DNA of 64,000 nucleotides. Origin: Lysobacterales bacterium (GTDB lineage Bacteria > Pseudomonadota > Gammaproteobacteria > Xanthomonadales > Wenzhouxiangellaceae). A program made the translations under genes and the position numbers. The stretch is from the NCBI GenBank assembly GCA_002722315.1, contig PBLG01000007.1, positions 104,798-168,797 of the forward strand. Direction: 5' to 3'. Below are positions 7,831 through 16,759 of the stretch, in pieces; the stretch's first letter is position 1, and the number at the start of each line of letters is the position of its first letter. A model generated the notes under the pieces. That model did not search any database. It saw only the letters and a program-made list of their open reading frames with translations, and was not told where the DNA came from.

Positions 7831-9924
7831 TTACCGCCCGGACGCTGCGCTTCGATGCGCGGCTTCAGTGCCCGGGCTTCTATCGCCCATTCCTCCGCGC
7901 AGGTTGCGGTCGAGGAATTGCTGCAGTCGGGGCGAAGGCGGGGTCAAGCCACCGCCGAAGTGCTCGTTGGCGGCAAATTCGATCAGCCAGGCCAGCGCTT
8001 CGGAGTTGAGTCTCTGGCGTGGACTGTGCCCGGATTCCGGGTCGATCAGGAAAAGGGGCCGCGCGCCCGGGCCCGCTTCGGCGACGTAGCGCACCAGGCT
8101 TTCCACCGCCACGCGATCGTCCCGCGCACCCGCCCAGAGATACACCGGTATCTCCAGATCGCCGGCATTTTCCATCGGCGAATCCCGCCGCATCCGCGCA
8201 TGCCATTCGGGATCGCCGTACGGCACGCTATAGCCGGAAAAAAGCACCTCGAGCGGGGGACCATCCTCCGACAGGGCGCTGCCGCCTTCGATTGCGATGT
8301 CCTGCATCGTCCAGGCCATATCGACGGGAGCCGCAGAGGGCACGGCAAAGGCGAAACGTTGCGGGTGATGGGTCACGGCCATGAGGCTGGCGTAACCGCC
8401 GAAGGAATGCCCGATGACCGCTTGCCGTTCGGGATCGCCGATGCCGTTTTCCAGCAGGTAATCCATGCCGGAAAGAATGTCATCCAGCACGCCTTCCCTG
8501 CCGAACCTGCCCGCGCTTGCCTTGACGTATTCCACACCGTATCCCGTGGATGCACGAAAGTTCGGCTTGAAAACGATGTAACCGCGGTTCGTCAGCAGCT
8601 GAGTGGCCGGATCCGACTCTCCGGATGAATTGGCGTAGGGACCGCCGTGGATCTGCGCGATCAGCGGAGCCGTGCCCAGGTCCACGCCCATTGGCAGGAA
8701 AACGTATCCATGCAGCTTGAATCCATCCTCGGCGCGCCAGCGCACCGGCAGCACTTCGGCAAGTTCGCCGTGAGGAATCCGGCCACGCCGCTGTGCGGCG
8801 AACAGTTCGTTCAGTTCGCGCGCCGGCTGGTCGAACACGAAATACCGGTCGTGCTGCCAGTTGGCGCGAGCGGCACGCACCAGCCAGCGCCTGCCCGCGT
8901 CTGCAATGGTGAAGTCCAGGTTCGCGCCGGGAAGGGCCCGCGCGAGAAACGCGATAGCCTCTGACACCACCTGCCCTTCCCGGGTGTCATTGGCGTGCCA
9001 TGCGACGTGATCGGGTCGATAGGCCAATGCCAGCCAGTCCGTCTGGTCGGAATTGAAGATCACAGAGCGTGCACCGGAAATGCCGCGGGGGTCTCGATGC
9101 AGCATCGTCCATTCGCGATCACTGGCCGACCAGCGCTGCAGGGATTTCAGGTCGCCGCCGTCATGGGCCAGCGACCATAGCGTTTCGATGCCTTCGTCGC
9201 TCCGGAACGCAACCGGCTGGCAGCGCTCCGGCAGGGGGCAGCGCATCAGTTCTTCCCGCGCCTCGCCGCTGATGCGCCAGGTCACCGTGTCGAATTTGTC
9301 GCCGTCGTACCCGGCGGCATAGCGAACCATGCCGTTTTCATCCAGCAAGACGTCGAGCAGCGCTTTTCGGGTTTCGAGGGCCGAAGTGATTTCGCCGTCG
9401 GCATTGACGCCGAGATATCGATATCGCCACTCGCCGTCCACGGCCACTTTCTCCGATACAACCACGTGGTGCACCGCCCTGGCATCCAGGCCAAAAAAGC
9501 GTTGCTGGCGGCGCTCATCGAACCGAAAAACGCGGCGCCCGGTTCGAGTGGTCGTGTCATGAACGCCCAGGCCGTCTTGGTGGACCAGCCACAAGCGCTC
9601 GCCGTCCCCGGCCCAGTGCGCGTCCACGCCCTCGCTGTCGGCCACGACGCGATGCTCCCGACCGTTGTCGACGTTGCGGATGAACAGCGACAGCGCACTG
9701 CCCGTGTCGCGATGGAACGACAGCCACGCGCCATCGGGCGACAACTCGATCCCGCGCACATCGGCCGACTTCAGGAAATCATCGCGCGGATGCATGGGCG
9801 GACGATCGGCGGCCTCGGCTGTCGCTTTGGCGGCCGCAATCGCGGCCTCGGTCGAGACGTCATCGGCGCATGCGAAAAACGGCAAAGCCAGAATGGCCAG
9901 CGTCACGGCCGGGATCGTTCTCAT
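7831..9924 (-). CDS. Exported S9 (prolyl oligopeptidase) family serine peptidase
   Basis: 697 residues. The start is the ATG at 9922-9924, which overlaps the permease stop (ATGA) and is followed by a clean signal peptide, ALPFFACADD. The N-terminal part is a beta-propeller with WD40-like blades. The C-terminal alpha/beta hydrolase domain has the nucleophile Ser in GHSFGGYASLMAV, Asp in GARDDRVAVES and His in PESGHSPRQ. It should cleave peptides in the periplasm. It is the last gene of a GntR-ATPase-permease-peptidase operon, an unusual partner for a YtrA-type ABC system. It may process or destroy a peptide handled by the transporter (inference). Confidence 0.9.
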   Translation of the reverse strand: MRTIPAVTLAILALPFFACADDVSTEAAIAAAKATAEAADRPPMHPRDDFLKSADVRGIELSPDGAWLSFHRDTGSALSLFIRNVDNGREHRVVADSEGVDAHWAGDGERLWLVHQDGLGVHDTTTRTGRRVFRFDERRQQRFFGLDARAVHHVVVSEKVAVDGEWRYRYLGVNADGEITSALETRKALLDVLLDENGMVRYAAGYDGDKFDTVTWRISGEAREELMRCPLPERCQPVAFRSDEGIETLWSLAHDGGDLKSLQRWSASDREWTMLHRDPRGISGARSVIFNSDQTDWLALAYRPDHVAWHANDTREGQVVSEAIAFLARALPGANLDFTIADAGRRWLVRAARANWQHDRYFVFDQPARELNELFAAQRRGRIPHGELAEVLPVRWRAEDGFKLHGYVFLPMGVDLGTAPLIAQIHGGPYANSSGESDPATQLLTNRGYIVFKPNFRASTGYGVEYVKASAGRFGREGVLDDILSGMDYLLENGIGDPERQAVIGHSFGGYASLMAVTHHPQRFAFAVPSAAPVDMAWTMQDIAIEGGSALSEDGPPLEVLFSGYSVPYGDPEWHARMRRDSPMENAGDLEIPVYLWAGARDDRVAVESLVRYVAEAGPGARPLFLIDPESGHSPRQRLNSEALAWLIEFAANEHFGGGLTPPSPRLQQFLDRNLRGGMGDRSPGTEAAHRSAASGR

Positions 9925-11741
9925 GCGCCCGGGCTCCGGGGTTCCAGCAGCACCAGGCTGAGGAAGGCCGGCATGCCGAGCAGCATGCAGCTTGCCAGCC
10001 ACACGCGACGTCGCGTCTTGCTCATCGGGCTATTGCGCGTCCACCACCAGCCGAGACCTGTCGCAAGCAGCACCATGAACGCGGCGGCAAGCCACAGTAC
10101 CCTTGCATCCGGGAGCGGCGTGATCCGCATCGGCCAGGTCAGCCCCTTGTCGAGCGTGGCTTCAGGAATGCTGGTAAGCGTTTCGAGCAGGGGCGAGATC
10201 CACCAATAGGTCCGCTGGATTGCTGGAAAGTCGGCGTTGATCCGGCGTTCCGCCACGACCGTCCCTCGGCCGTCGGCATCGATGAACTGCACCTGCTGCC
10301 AGGGCGGAACCACCTCGCTGAACTGACTGAAGCCGATCTGGCGCATTCCGTTGCCGTAGACGAACGAGGTCAGCCATCCATTCATCAACTCGGCCACGGT
10401 CACCGACTGCAGGTGATTCGGGCCTCGCGGAAGTTCCACTTCCCAGTCCGGCAGCAGCGGAGGTATCGCGGCGGCGGCCCGGTGGTCTTCGCGCATCACG
10501 ATCAAGCGCTGGTTGGTCAACAGCATGATCCGGTTGAACTCGCGTTGCGGCAGCCCGGTGAAGGTTTCACCATCCCGAAGGCGGTATCGAAGCGCGACTT
10601 CCTGCGTTTCGGCGTCGATGCCATAGAACGCGTCGCGGGTCAGCAGGTCACCGTGTTCGGCCACCACCGGGACATGTTCGAATGGCGTTTCGTCGCCTGC
10701 GCCTTCCTGACCGAATACGCCCCTGGCCGCGCCGCTTTCCGGGTTGCGCCCGAGGAACAGCATGTGGTCATGGCTGAAGGTCCAGGCGGTTTCATGCTCC
10801 TTGTCGTACCACCCCCCGGGAAGGTTCAGGCTGCTGAACTGGTGGCGCACCGGAAAACGCTTCAACCAGGGTCCGAAGCGCAGCGGCTCCAGCAGCGGCA
10901 TCTGCTGCCGCCACGATTCGGCCCGCGGATCGCGGCTTTCGGACAGTCCCCAGGCGATCTCCTCGGACGGCTCAGAGCGCTCGGTTTCGATCAGGCCGCC
11001 CCTCGGCGGGTAATCGGTGTTCAGCGGATCGATGCCGAGCAGGATGCCGCCGCTGACCAGTGCGAAGCGCATGACGACGATACACAACAGGAACAAGCCG
11101 ATCTGAAGCGGCAGCGCGCCCAGCAGCAGGGTGCCGGTGCCTCGTATCGGTGCCTCGCGATTGGCTCGGAAACTCTTCAGGGTAATCCACGTCAGCCAGC
11201 CCAGCGCGAGGCCGACCGGCACCAGGAGCGCGAACACCGACACCATGTGCAAAGCCAGCAGGATCGGTGCGAACAGAACCGCAATCGCGAAGCGGCTGCG
11301 GCTTACGCAGGCGTGCGCCCCTGCCATCCACGCCATCATGGCGAAAGCAAGCACGTGGACAATGTAGAAGTAGTGCCGAACGTCGACCACGCGGGTACTG
11401 TTGACGTCGGTTCCGACGAGGACCATCAACAGCGGCAGCGCAATCACGACCCCCAGCACCGTAAGTGCCGAAAGCGCCAATGCAGCGAAGATCCTCGACG
11501 TCGCCAGCGGCCTGTGGATCAGCCAGGCCCACTGGCTCGGCTTGCGGTAAGCGCCCACCTGCATGATGGCCAGGCCGAGGCCGATCAGGGTATAGATGAG
11601 CAGGAAAATGCCGTGCAGGGTGCTGGCCTGCAGCAAGTCTTCGAGCCGGTTGAAGAACATCAACAGCAACAGGTTCGCCACCGCGGCCAGCATCGCCGGA
11701 AGCCTGAAGCGCCGCAATTCGGAAAAATAAAGATCTTTCAT
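9921..11741 (-). CDS. ABC transporter permease, membrane protein with large extracytoplasmic part
   Basis: 606 residues. About six hydrophobic helices occupy the first 265 residues. A long polar region of about 290 residues follows, then one more helix near WLAAAFMVLLATGLGWWW and another at the end (VWLASCMLLGMPAFLSL). This is the shape of ABC-2 type permeases with an extra periplasmic domain. It begins two bases after the ATPase gene and overlaps the peptidase start, so stoichiometric production with both is likely. No substrate can be read from the sequence. YtrA-linked transporters elsewhere respond to envelope-active peptides. Confidence 0.78.
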   Translation of the reverse strand: MKDLYFSELRRFRLPAMLAAVANLLLLMFFNRLEDLLQASTLHGIFLLIYTLIGLGLAIMQVGAYRKPSQWAWLIHRPLATSRIFAALALSALTVLGVVIALPLLMVLVGTDVNSTRVVDVRHYFYIVHVLAFAMMAWMAGAHACVSRSRFAIAVLFAPILLALHMVSVFALLVPVGLALGWLTWITLKSFRANREAPIRGTGTLLLGALPLQIGLFLLCIVVMRFALVSGGILLGIDPLNTDYPPRGGLIETERSEPSEEIAWGLSESRDPRAESWRQQMPLLEPLRFGPWLKRFPVRHQFSSLNLPGGWYDKEHETAWTFSHDHMLFLGRNPESGAARGVFGQEGAGDETPFEHVPVVAEHGDLLTRDAFYGIDAETQEVALRYRLRDGETFTGLPQREFNRIMLLTNQRLIVMREDHRAAAAIPPLLPDWEVELPRGPNHLQSVTVAELMNGWLTSFVYGNGMRQIGFSQFSEVVPPWQQVQFIDADGRGTVVAERRINADFPAIQRTYWWISPLLETLTSIPEATLDKGLTWPMRITPLPDARVLWLAAAFMVLLATGLGWWWTRNSPMSKTRRRVWLASCMLLGMPAFLSLVLLEPRSPGA

Positions 11742-11743
11742 CG

Positions 11744-12739
11744 TCAGGCATCCTCCTCGGTCTGCCGGTTCGCGGCGGCGTCGGCAGGCAGCGGTCGCGC
11801 GTGGTTGCGGGTGAGAAAGGCATTCACGGCACGGTCGAGATCAACCGGCCCCTGCCAGGCGCGACGTGCACCTTTTTCCTCCAGCGTTGCACCGAACTGC
11901 TCGTCCTGGTCCAGCACGATGAAATGGAACAGCCCATCGATGCGCTGAACCTGCAGAACGCCGGGCAACGATTCTGCGCCAGCGGTAAGAAACGGAAATT
12001 CCGCCACCCACAGCGTGACGCGTTCGCAGAACTCGTCGGGCGGCGACATGTGCATCAGCTCGCCGCGCTCCATCACGATCAGGTTGTCGGCCAGGCGCTC
12101 GATCTCTTCCATCTGGTGCGAGCAATAGATGATGGTGCAATCGCTGTCTTCCACCGAGCCGAGCACCGCTTCGAGGAAGGCGCGCTTCGCCACCACGTCC
12201 AGGCCAAGCGTGGGTTCGTCGAGAATCAGCAGTTCCGGCGATTGGGCCATTGCCATCGCCAGGTTCACGCCGGCGCGCTCGCCGCGCGAGAGTTCGCTTA
12301 CGCGCTGCTCGGACTCGACGTTGAAGTGATCGACGATGTTTCGATAAAGGGTCTCGTTCCACTGTGGATACAGCCGGCGTTGCATCGCCACGACTTCGTG
12401 GATCCGCAACCACGCAGGCAGGTTGTGCTCCTCGTTGACGAACCCGATGCGACCGCGGTCGTGCTCGTTCAGCGCGCCGCAGTCGCGGCCCAGGATGCTG
12501 GCCGAACCGGACGTGGGCGACTGGAAGCCGAGCAGAATCCGAAACAGCGAAGTCTTGCCCGCGCCGTTGGCGCCGACAATGGCATGAATCCGTCCCTGGG
12601 GGATTTTCAGGTCGAGCGATTTCAGCGCTGTCTTCCGGCCGTAGCGCAATGTCAGCTGCTGCGTTTCGATCACGTAGCGCGATGCGCTTGCGGTATCGGC
12701 CTGCTGTCTCGGAACGACGTTGAGTTCGGGTGTGGACAT
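11744..12739 (-). CDS. ABC transporter ATP-binding protein
   Basis: 331 residues. Walker A is GANGAGKTS, the signature is ELSRGERAGVNLA (LSRGE rather than LSGGQ), Walker B is LLILDEPTLGLD, and the switch His lies in IIYCSHQMEEIE. The C-terminal 90 residues form an extra domain after the nucleotide-binding fold, as in many ABC-2 exporters. It would power the permease encoded immediately downstream. It sits 24 bases after the GntR regulator in the same operon. The LSRGE signature resembles the YtrB/CcmA-like group. Confidence 0.9.
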   Translation of the reverse strand: MSTPELNVVPRQQADTASASRYVIETQQLTLRYGRKTALKSLDLKIPQGRIHAIVGANGAGKTSLFRILLGFQSPTSGSASILGRDCGALNEHDRGRIGFVNEEHNLPAWLRIHEVVAMQRRLYPQWNETLYRNIVDHFNVESEQRVSELSRGERAGVNLAMAMAQSPELLILDEPTLGLDVVAKRAFLEAVLGSVEDSDCTIIYCSHQMEEIERLADNLIVMERGELMHMSPPDEFCERVTLWVAEFPFLTAGAESLPGVLQVQRIDGLFHFIVLDQDEQFGATLEEKGARRAWQGPVDLDRAVNAFLTRNHARPLPADAAANRQTEEDA

Positions 12740-12763
12740 GCTTGATTCCTTTCGATGGTGTCT

Positions 12764-13186
12764 TCAGGCCGTGCGCTTGCCCTGATTGCCGCCGAGCATC
12801 GGGGCGAGCTCGCGTTCCAGGCGTTCCAGCACTTCGGCCGTGGTGTAGTCCAGGCCGATGACCTCCGCCGCGAAAGTGTCGATGGCCCGATCGAGCCGCC
12901 GCTCACGCTCGGCATCGGAATACCGCTGCCGCGCCTCGGCCACGAACAGGCCAAGACCCTGGCGCGAATCCAGCCAGCCTTCACTGGCCAACTCGCCGTA
13001 GGCTTTCGAGATGGTGTTCGGGTTTACGGTGAGCTGCTTCGCCAATCCGCGCACGCTCGGCAGCTGGTCGCCGGCCTCGAGTTGGCCGCCCGCGATCTGG
13101 CGCCGGATGCCGTCGGTGATCTGGCGTGTGATGGTGCGGGGGTCGGCGGCGCTGAGCTGGAGCATCAGGGGAACGGTTCGGGACAT
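12764..13186 (-). CDS. GntR family transcriptional regulator, YtrA subfamily
   Basis: 140 residues with the short effector tail that marks the YtrA group. The N-terminal winged helix-turn-helix runs from about residue 12 to 78: ITDGIRRQIAGGQLEAGDQL, then PSVRGLAKQLTVNPNTISKA. The C-terminal 60 residues are helical and charged, suited to dimerisation. It is the first gene of the operon with the ABC ATPase, permease and S9 peptidase. An inverted repeat overlapping the -10 element upstream is the probable operator, so it is likely an autorepressor that responds to an envelope-active compound (known for the family, inferred here). Confidence 0.9.
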   Translation of the reverse strand: MSRTVPLMLQLSAADPRTITRQITDGIRRQIAGGQLEAGDQLPSVRGLAKQLTVNPNTISKAYGELASEGWLDSRQGLGLFVAEARQRYSDAERERRLDRAIDTFAAEVIGLDYTTAEVLERLERELAPMLGGNQGKRTA

Positions 13187-13203
13187 CTCGGCTTCTCTGT
13201 GTG

Positions 13204-13253
13204 TACTGTCCTAGGTGTATTAGTACAGTAGCAAACCGTCCGGGGTTTGTCAA
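13204..13253 (-). promoter_or_regulatory. Sigma-70 promoter and inverted-repeat operator of the GntR-ABC-peptidase operon
   Basis: On the minus strand, TTGACA (13253-13248) is followed after exactly 17 bases by TACTGT (13230-13225). That TACTGT is one half of an inverted repeat whose other half, seen as TACTGT on the plus strand at 13204-13209, lies 15 bases away. A GTACT...AGTAC register overlaps the same repeat. A repressor on this repeat would cover the -10 and the start of transcription, as expected for autorepression by the adjacent YtrA-type regulator. Confidence 0.75.
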
Positions 13254-13462
13254 TCGCCGGACTCGGCCGACAGCTGAACAGGGCAGGCGTGGCTCCGAAC
13301 GGGCCGGCGATCTTCTTCGAATGAAGCAATCGATGGGGAGTGGGTACGCGTGCCGTTCGTGGTGACCCGCGAGATGCCGGCGGGACTGTGCAGCGGGGCA
13401 ACGAAAGCGACGGCTCGAACCCGCCCGGCCTGGGTGGGCGCGTCCGCGCTCGAAGGTCGACG

Positions 13463-13488
13463 CTGTGCCGGCGCAGGGGCCGGCACAG
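13463..13488 (-). terminator. Hairpin downstream of the ECF/anti-sigma unit
   Basis: A perfect 10-base stem (CTGTGCCGGC with GCCGGCACAG) and a six-base loop lie 13 bases past the stop of the LolA-like gene. No T run follows, so it is either a weak or factor-assisted terminator, or an mRNA-stabilising hairpin. The rest of the 315-base gap between 13187 and 13501 holds the GntR promoter and nothing else I could recognise. Confidence 0.4.
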
Positions 13489-13501
13489 TGTCAGGTGACG
13501 A

Positions 13502-14302
13502 TCAGTCCCGCAGCGGCTCCGATCTGTCCGGGGCGAGCAGCCCGTACCCTTCAGGAAGACTCAGCGAGAACAACGCATCGTCCAGCGGCAGGTCGAACTC
13601 GAAGTCCATCCGGGTTTCGAGTCCGCCCGGGCCGGTCATCAGAAGCCCGAGCGGTTCGCCGCTTTCGGCGGCCCACAGCGTCATGTCCGTGCCGCCGGCA
13701 TTCAGGCTGAAGCCGTAAGCCGTCCGACCGCGAATCACCGTGGTCTCGTCGAGCAGTTCGGCCTGACCCTGGAACTGGCGGATGTCGGCGAGCCAGTCCA
13801 CGCCGGCGCCGTCGTCCAACGCATCGAGCCCGCCCAGCGGCACCAGCAGCGCCCGCTGTTGTTCATGGAATAGCTGCAGCATCATCGATCGGCTCGGGTC
13901 GATCACGTAGGTAAAGCCGGCGCTTGCGTCCAGGCGGGTCCGGTCCTGGTCATCGACGCGAATCGTCATCTCCACCAGTTCGTTTCCACCCACGGTTGTC
14001 GTCAGCTGGGCCGTCAACGTCCGGAAACCGAAGAAATGTCGCTGGACATCCGAAAATGCCAGCGCGCTGTTCGTCCCCGGCATCCACAGCAGTAACGGCA
14101 GCAACACGGCGGCGGCGGCCGCTGTCGCCCAGCCCCAGCCGGTTCCGGCGCCCGCGGCCACGGTCTTTTCGCCTTCGAGGCGGGCCCGCAGCCTGCGCTG
14201 GGCGCTCTCGGTCTGCGCGGGATCGGGCTGCTGGCCGGTGACGGCATCGACGTAGTTCTGAATCGGATCGCTGTTCGATCCATTGATGGAATGGCTGTTC
14301 AT
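13502..14302 (-). CDS. Membrane-anchored LolA-like protein, probable regulator of the adjacent ECF sigma factor
   Basis: 266 residues from the ATG at 14302, which overlaps the sigma factor stop (ATGA). An N-terminal cytoplasmic stretch of about 55 residues (PIQNYVDAVTGQQPDP onward) is followed by one membrane helix (AAAAAVLLPLLLWMPG). The periplasmic part is rich in beta strands and resembles LolA/outer-membrane lipoprotein-sorting domains (TYVIDPSRSMMLQLF, LPEGYGLL). This layout suits an anti-sigma factor with a periplasmic sensor. The N-terminal segment lacks a recognisable zinc-binding ASD motif, so direct sigma binding is inferred from the overlap and topology. Confidence 0.65.
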   Translation of the reverse strand: MNSHSINGSNSDPIQNYVDAVTGQQPDPAQTESAQRRLRARLEGEKTVAAGAGTGWGWATAAAAAVLLPLLLWMPGTNSALAFSDVQRHFFGFRTLTAQLTTTVGGNELVEMTIRVDDQDRTRLDASAGFTYVIDPSRSMMLQLFHEQQRALLVPLGGLDALDDGAGVDWLADIRQFQGQAELLDETTVIRGRTAYGFSLNAGGTDMTLWAAESGEPLGLLMTGPGGLETRMDFEFDLPLDDALFSLSLPEGYGLLAPDRSEPLRD

Positions 14303-14871
14303 GACTGGGTCTCCTGTGCGCTGGATTCGATGGCGGCGAGTCGTTGCCGGATGGCCTCGACTGCACGGTTGAGCGAGACGCTTACGGCGTTGGGCGTGAT
14401 CGACAAGGCCTCGGCGATCTCGGCCAGTTCCAGGCCGTCGAAAAACCTGAGGGCAAAGCATTCGGCCTGGCGCCTTGGAATGCGCCCGAGCGCCATCCGC
14501 AGGCTTTGCGCTCTGAGCTGATCGTCGAGTGCCGCGGCGGGTTGAGGATCGGAAGAAACCCGGTTGGCCAGCCAGGACCCGGTCAGGCGCTGCCAGCGCT
14601 GGGACCGGCGCAGCTCGTCGATCGCCGCGCGGATCGCCATCGCACAGAGGTAGGATTTCCAGTTATCGACGGCCTGGCGCGGCGGTTTCTCGAGCAGCCG
14701 GATGAACACGGTCTGCTGGATATCCTCGGCCTGGGCACCGTCGCCGCTCACGCGGAAAGCGGCCCTGAACACGTCGCGACCGTGCGCGGTCACGAGCGCG
14801 TCGACATCGATACCGGCGGCGGACTCCCGAAGCATTGGCGGTGAGGCGTCTGACATTGAGTGCAGGTGCAT
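14299..14871 (-). CDS. ECF RNA polymerase sigma factor
   Basis: 190 residues. Region 2 is near VFRAAFRVSGDGAQAEDIQQ (the DAED-like helix that reads the -10), and region 4 is near LELAEIAEALSITPNAVSVS. The spacing matches RpoE/SigW-like ECF factors. A strong site, AAAGGAG, precedes the ATG by seven bases. It overlaps the downstream LolA-like membrane gene by four bases, the classic sigma/anti-sigma arrangement. It would activate a small extracytoplasmic-stress regulon, probably including its own operon. Confidence 0.9.
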   Translation of the reverse strand: MHLHSMSDASPPMLRESAAGIDVDALVTAHGRDVFRAAFRVSGDGAQAEDIQQTVFIRLLEKPPRQAVDNWKSYLCAMAIRAAIDELRRSQRWQRLTGSWLANRVSSDPQPAAALDDQLRAQSLRMALGRIPRRQAECFALRFFDGLELAEIAEALSITPNAVSVSLNRAVEAIRQRLAAIESSAQETQS

Positions 14872-14953
14872 TATCGTCTCCTTTGGAATGCACCCCTGAA
14901 GACGAACGGCAGGCCTGTTTCTTACACCCGATTACAAAAAACCGCCGAACGCA

Positions 14954-15469
14954 TCATCCGCCCAGCAGCTGCGGGTTGAGTTGCCACAGGGTGTAATTGA
15001 GCGCGCCGGCGAAGCTGACCCAGGCGATGTAGGGCACCAGCAGCAAGCCGGCCAGCGGGCTGGTGCGCCAGAATGTCGCGATGGTGGCAGCGATCAGCAG
15101 CCAGAGGATGACGATGTCGAGGAGCGCCCATCCGCCCAGCTGCCAGCCGAAGAACAGCCAGCTCCACAGAGCGTTGAAGACCAGCTGGGCCAGGAACAAC
15201 AGCAGCGGTCCGCGACGGGCGCCGAAACCGCCGCGGCGCCACACCAGCCATGCGGCGACGGCCATCATGATGAACAGGGTGGTCCAGACCGGCCCGAACA
15301 GCCAGGCCGGCGGCGCCCAGTCGGGCTGGGTCAATTGACCGTAGAACGTCGGCGCGCTGATCGAGGCGACGGCGCCGACCCAGGCCGTGAGAAAACTCAG
15401 CGCCAGCCAGGCAAGCAGCCCGACCGTCTGCCGGGCCGGGGAAAGAACTGGATTGTTAACCTGCGTCAT
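14954..15469 (-). CDS. tspO: TspO/MBR family membrane protein
   Basis: 171 residues with five membrane helices and the aromatic-rich pattern of the tryptophan-rich sensory protein family: QPDWAPPAWLFGPVWT in the first loop, then NALWSWLFFGW and WVSFAGALNYTLW. Family members bind porphyrins and related ligands and influence tetrapyrrole or stress responses. The start chosen is the ATG at 15469, preceded by GAGGAG at eight bases; a longer reading from 15502 lacks this site. It follows the octopine-dehydrogenase-like gene by 50 bases on the same strand. Confidence 0.88.
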   Translation of the reverse strand: MTQVNNPVLSPARQTVGLLAWLALSFLTAWVGAVASISAPTFYGQLTQPDWAPPAWLFGPVWTTLFIMMAVAAWLVWRRGGFGARRGPLLLFLAQLVFNALWSWLFFGWQLGGWALLDIVILWLLIAATIATFWRTSPLAGLLLVPYIAWVSFAGALNYTLWQLNPQLLGG

Positions 15470-15519
15470 GGAAACTGCTCCTCGCCCATCCGAGCTGCGC
15501 ACTGTTCGGCGCGTTTGCC

Positions 15520-16596
15520 TTAGAGGTCGGCCAGTTCTTCGGCCGATCGATTCGCGATGCCGAGCGCAGCCGGCGTCCGCAGCGCCTCGGCCTTGTAGTC
15601 CCTGGCCATGACGATCGACGCAAACGCGATCACGGCCTCGATTCCCGGGACGTTCACGCCCAATTGCTCGGCCAGGGCGGACATGAACACCAGGCCGTAG
15701 CCGACGTCCTCGTTGAGATAGCGGTGATCCAGCTGCGGCTGCGCCCCGATGCCCTTGAACCCGGGCGCTTCGCGATAGGCGGCGCCGTAGTTGTGCTCGA
15801 GCATATAACCCTGGCGCATGCCCATTACCGGATCGGGCAGTACCGTGAGGCCGAGTCTCTCGCCGATCGCGATGCGCTCGTGGTCCAGCGCCTCGATCAG
15901 GCGTCCGACCGAATCGCTCACGCCTTCTTCGTAGAACAGGAAGTCGCCGCCGGTCATCTCGATCCGCGCGGCGTTGGAGAGCGTGACCGCCGGATGGATG
16001 ATTGGATTTGCGTTCTGAAGGCTGGTCTGCAATACATTACCGGCGGCCTCCATGCCCGGATACACATCCGACACCAGGTCCAGCACCGCCCGGGTATGCG
16101 TATTCGGCAACGCCGCCAGCAGGTTGCCGGCCCTGAGTTTCAGGAACACGCGAATCTTCGCCGGCGCAATCAGGCGCACCGCGTAATGCAGCGTCGACGT
16201 TTCGGCGACACGAATCGCGTCGTCTTCAAGCGCCAGCCCGGCCGCTTTCTTGAACGCCAATGCGCCGCCGCAGGAACCGGGAGTGACGATGACCGTCTGG
16301 CCCGCGCGCAGCTTGCCTGCCACCGCCTCGCCGAACGGTTCCGTGCTGTAGGCGGGCCCGACCACGTAGATCAGTTCTGCGCCTTCGAGCGCCTCGTCGA
16401 TATCGTGGCCGGCATACGCGATGTCGGCCGACCCCGCGATATCACCCTCAGCGACGATCCCCCCCCGCGCGGCAATCGCGGCGATGTTGTCGGAGAACCG
16501 CGAAAAGTCGAACAGGCGAACCTCGTGCCCGTGGTTTGCGCAATCGAAAGCGACTGCCGTGCCCCCGGCGCCAGCGCCCAGTACGGTAATTTTCAT
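15520..16596 (-). CDS. NAD(P)-dependent octopine/nopaline dehydrogenase family protein
   Basis: 358 residues from the ATG at 16596, with GGAG seven bases upstream. The N-terminus is a Rossmann fold, VLGAGAGGTAVAFDCANHG, and the strand end LFDF reads as the dinucleotide selector. The C-terminal helical domain (HPAVTLSNAARIEMTG, then DHERIAIGERLGL) matches the octopine dehydrogenase domain. Such enzymes join an amino acid to a 2-oxo acid by reductive condensation to make opines. Substrates are unknown. It is upstream of TspO on the same strand. Confidence 0.82.
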   Translation of the reverse strand: MKITVLGAGAGGTAVAFDCANHGHEVRLFDFSRFSDNIAAIAARGGIVAEGDIAGSADIAYAGHDIDEALEGAELIYVVGPAYSTEPFGEAVAGKLRAGQTVIVTPGSCGGALAFKKAAGLALEDDAIRVAETSTLHYAVRLIAPAKIRVFLKLRAGNLLAALPNTHTRAVLDLVSDVYPGMEAAGNVLQTSLQNANPIIHPAVTLSNAARIEMTGGDFLFYEEGVSDSVGRLIEALDHERIAIGERLGLTVLPDPVMGMRQGYMLEHNYGAAYREAPGFKGIGAQPQLDHRYLNEDVGYGLVFMSALAEQLGVNVPGIEAVIAFASIVMARDYKAEALRTPAALGIANRSAEELADL

Positions 16597-16759
16597 TGGT
16601 CTTCTCCAAGCCACGAGTCAAAGCGCCACAGGCTTCATCTTAGCTCAGCGACATGGAGGCGGCGATACCGGGCCCGGAGATCATTCCAGCACATCAACCT
16701 CGCTTCGCCGGTGGGATCATCGAGCTGACGGCGGCTTTTGCGCCGAGGGCCGATGCGGC

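Noticed and set aside
9870..11948. A 692-residue plus-strand frame across the permease gene
   Set aside because: Gln/Arg-rich shadow; the minus strand has membrane helices and ATGA coupling.
13463..13488. Strong intrinsic terminator
   Set aside because: The stem is perfect, but no T run follows, so it is listed only as a possible hairpin.
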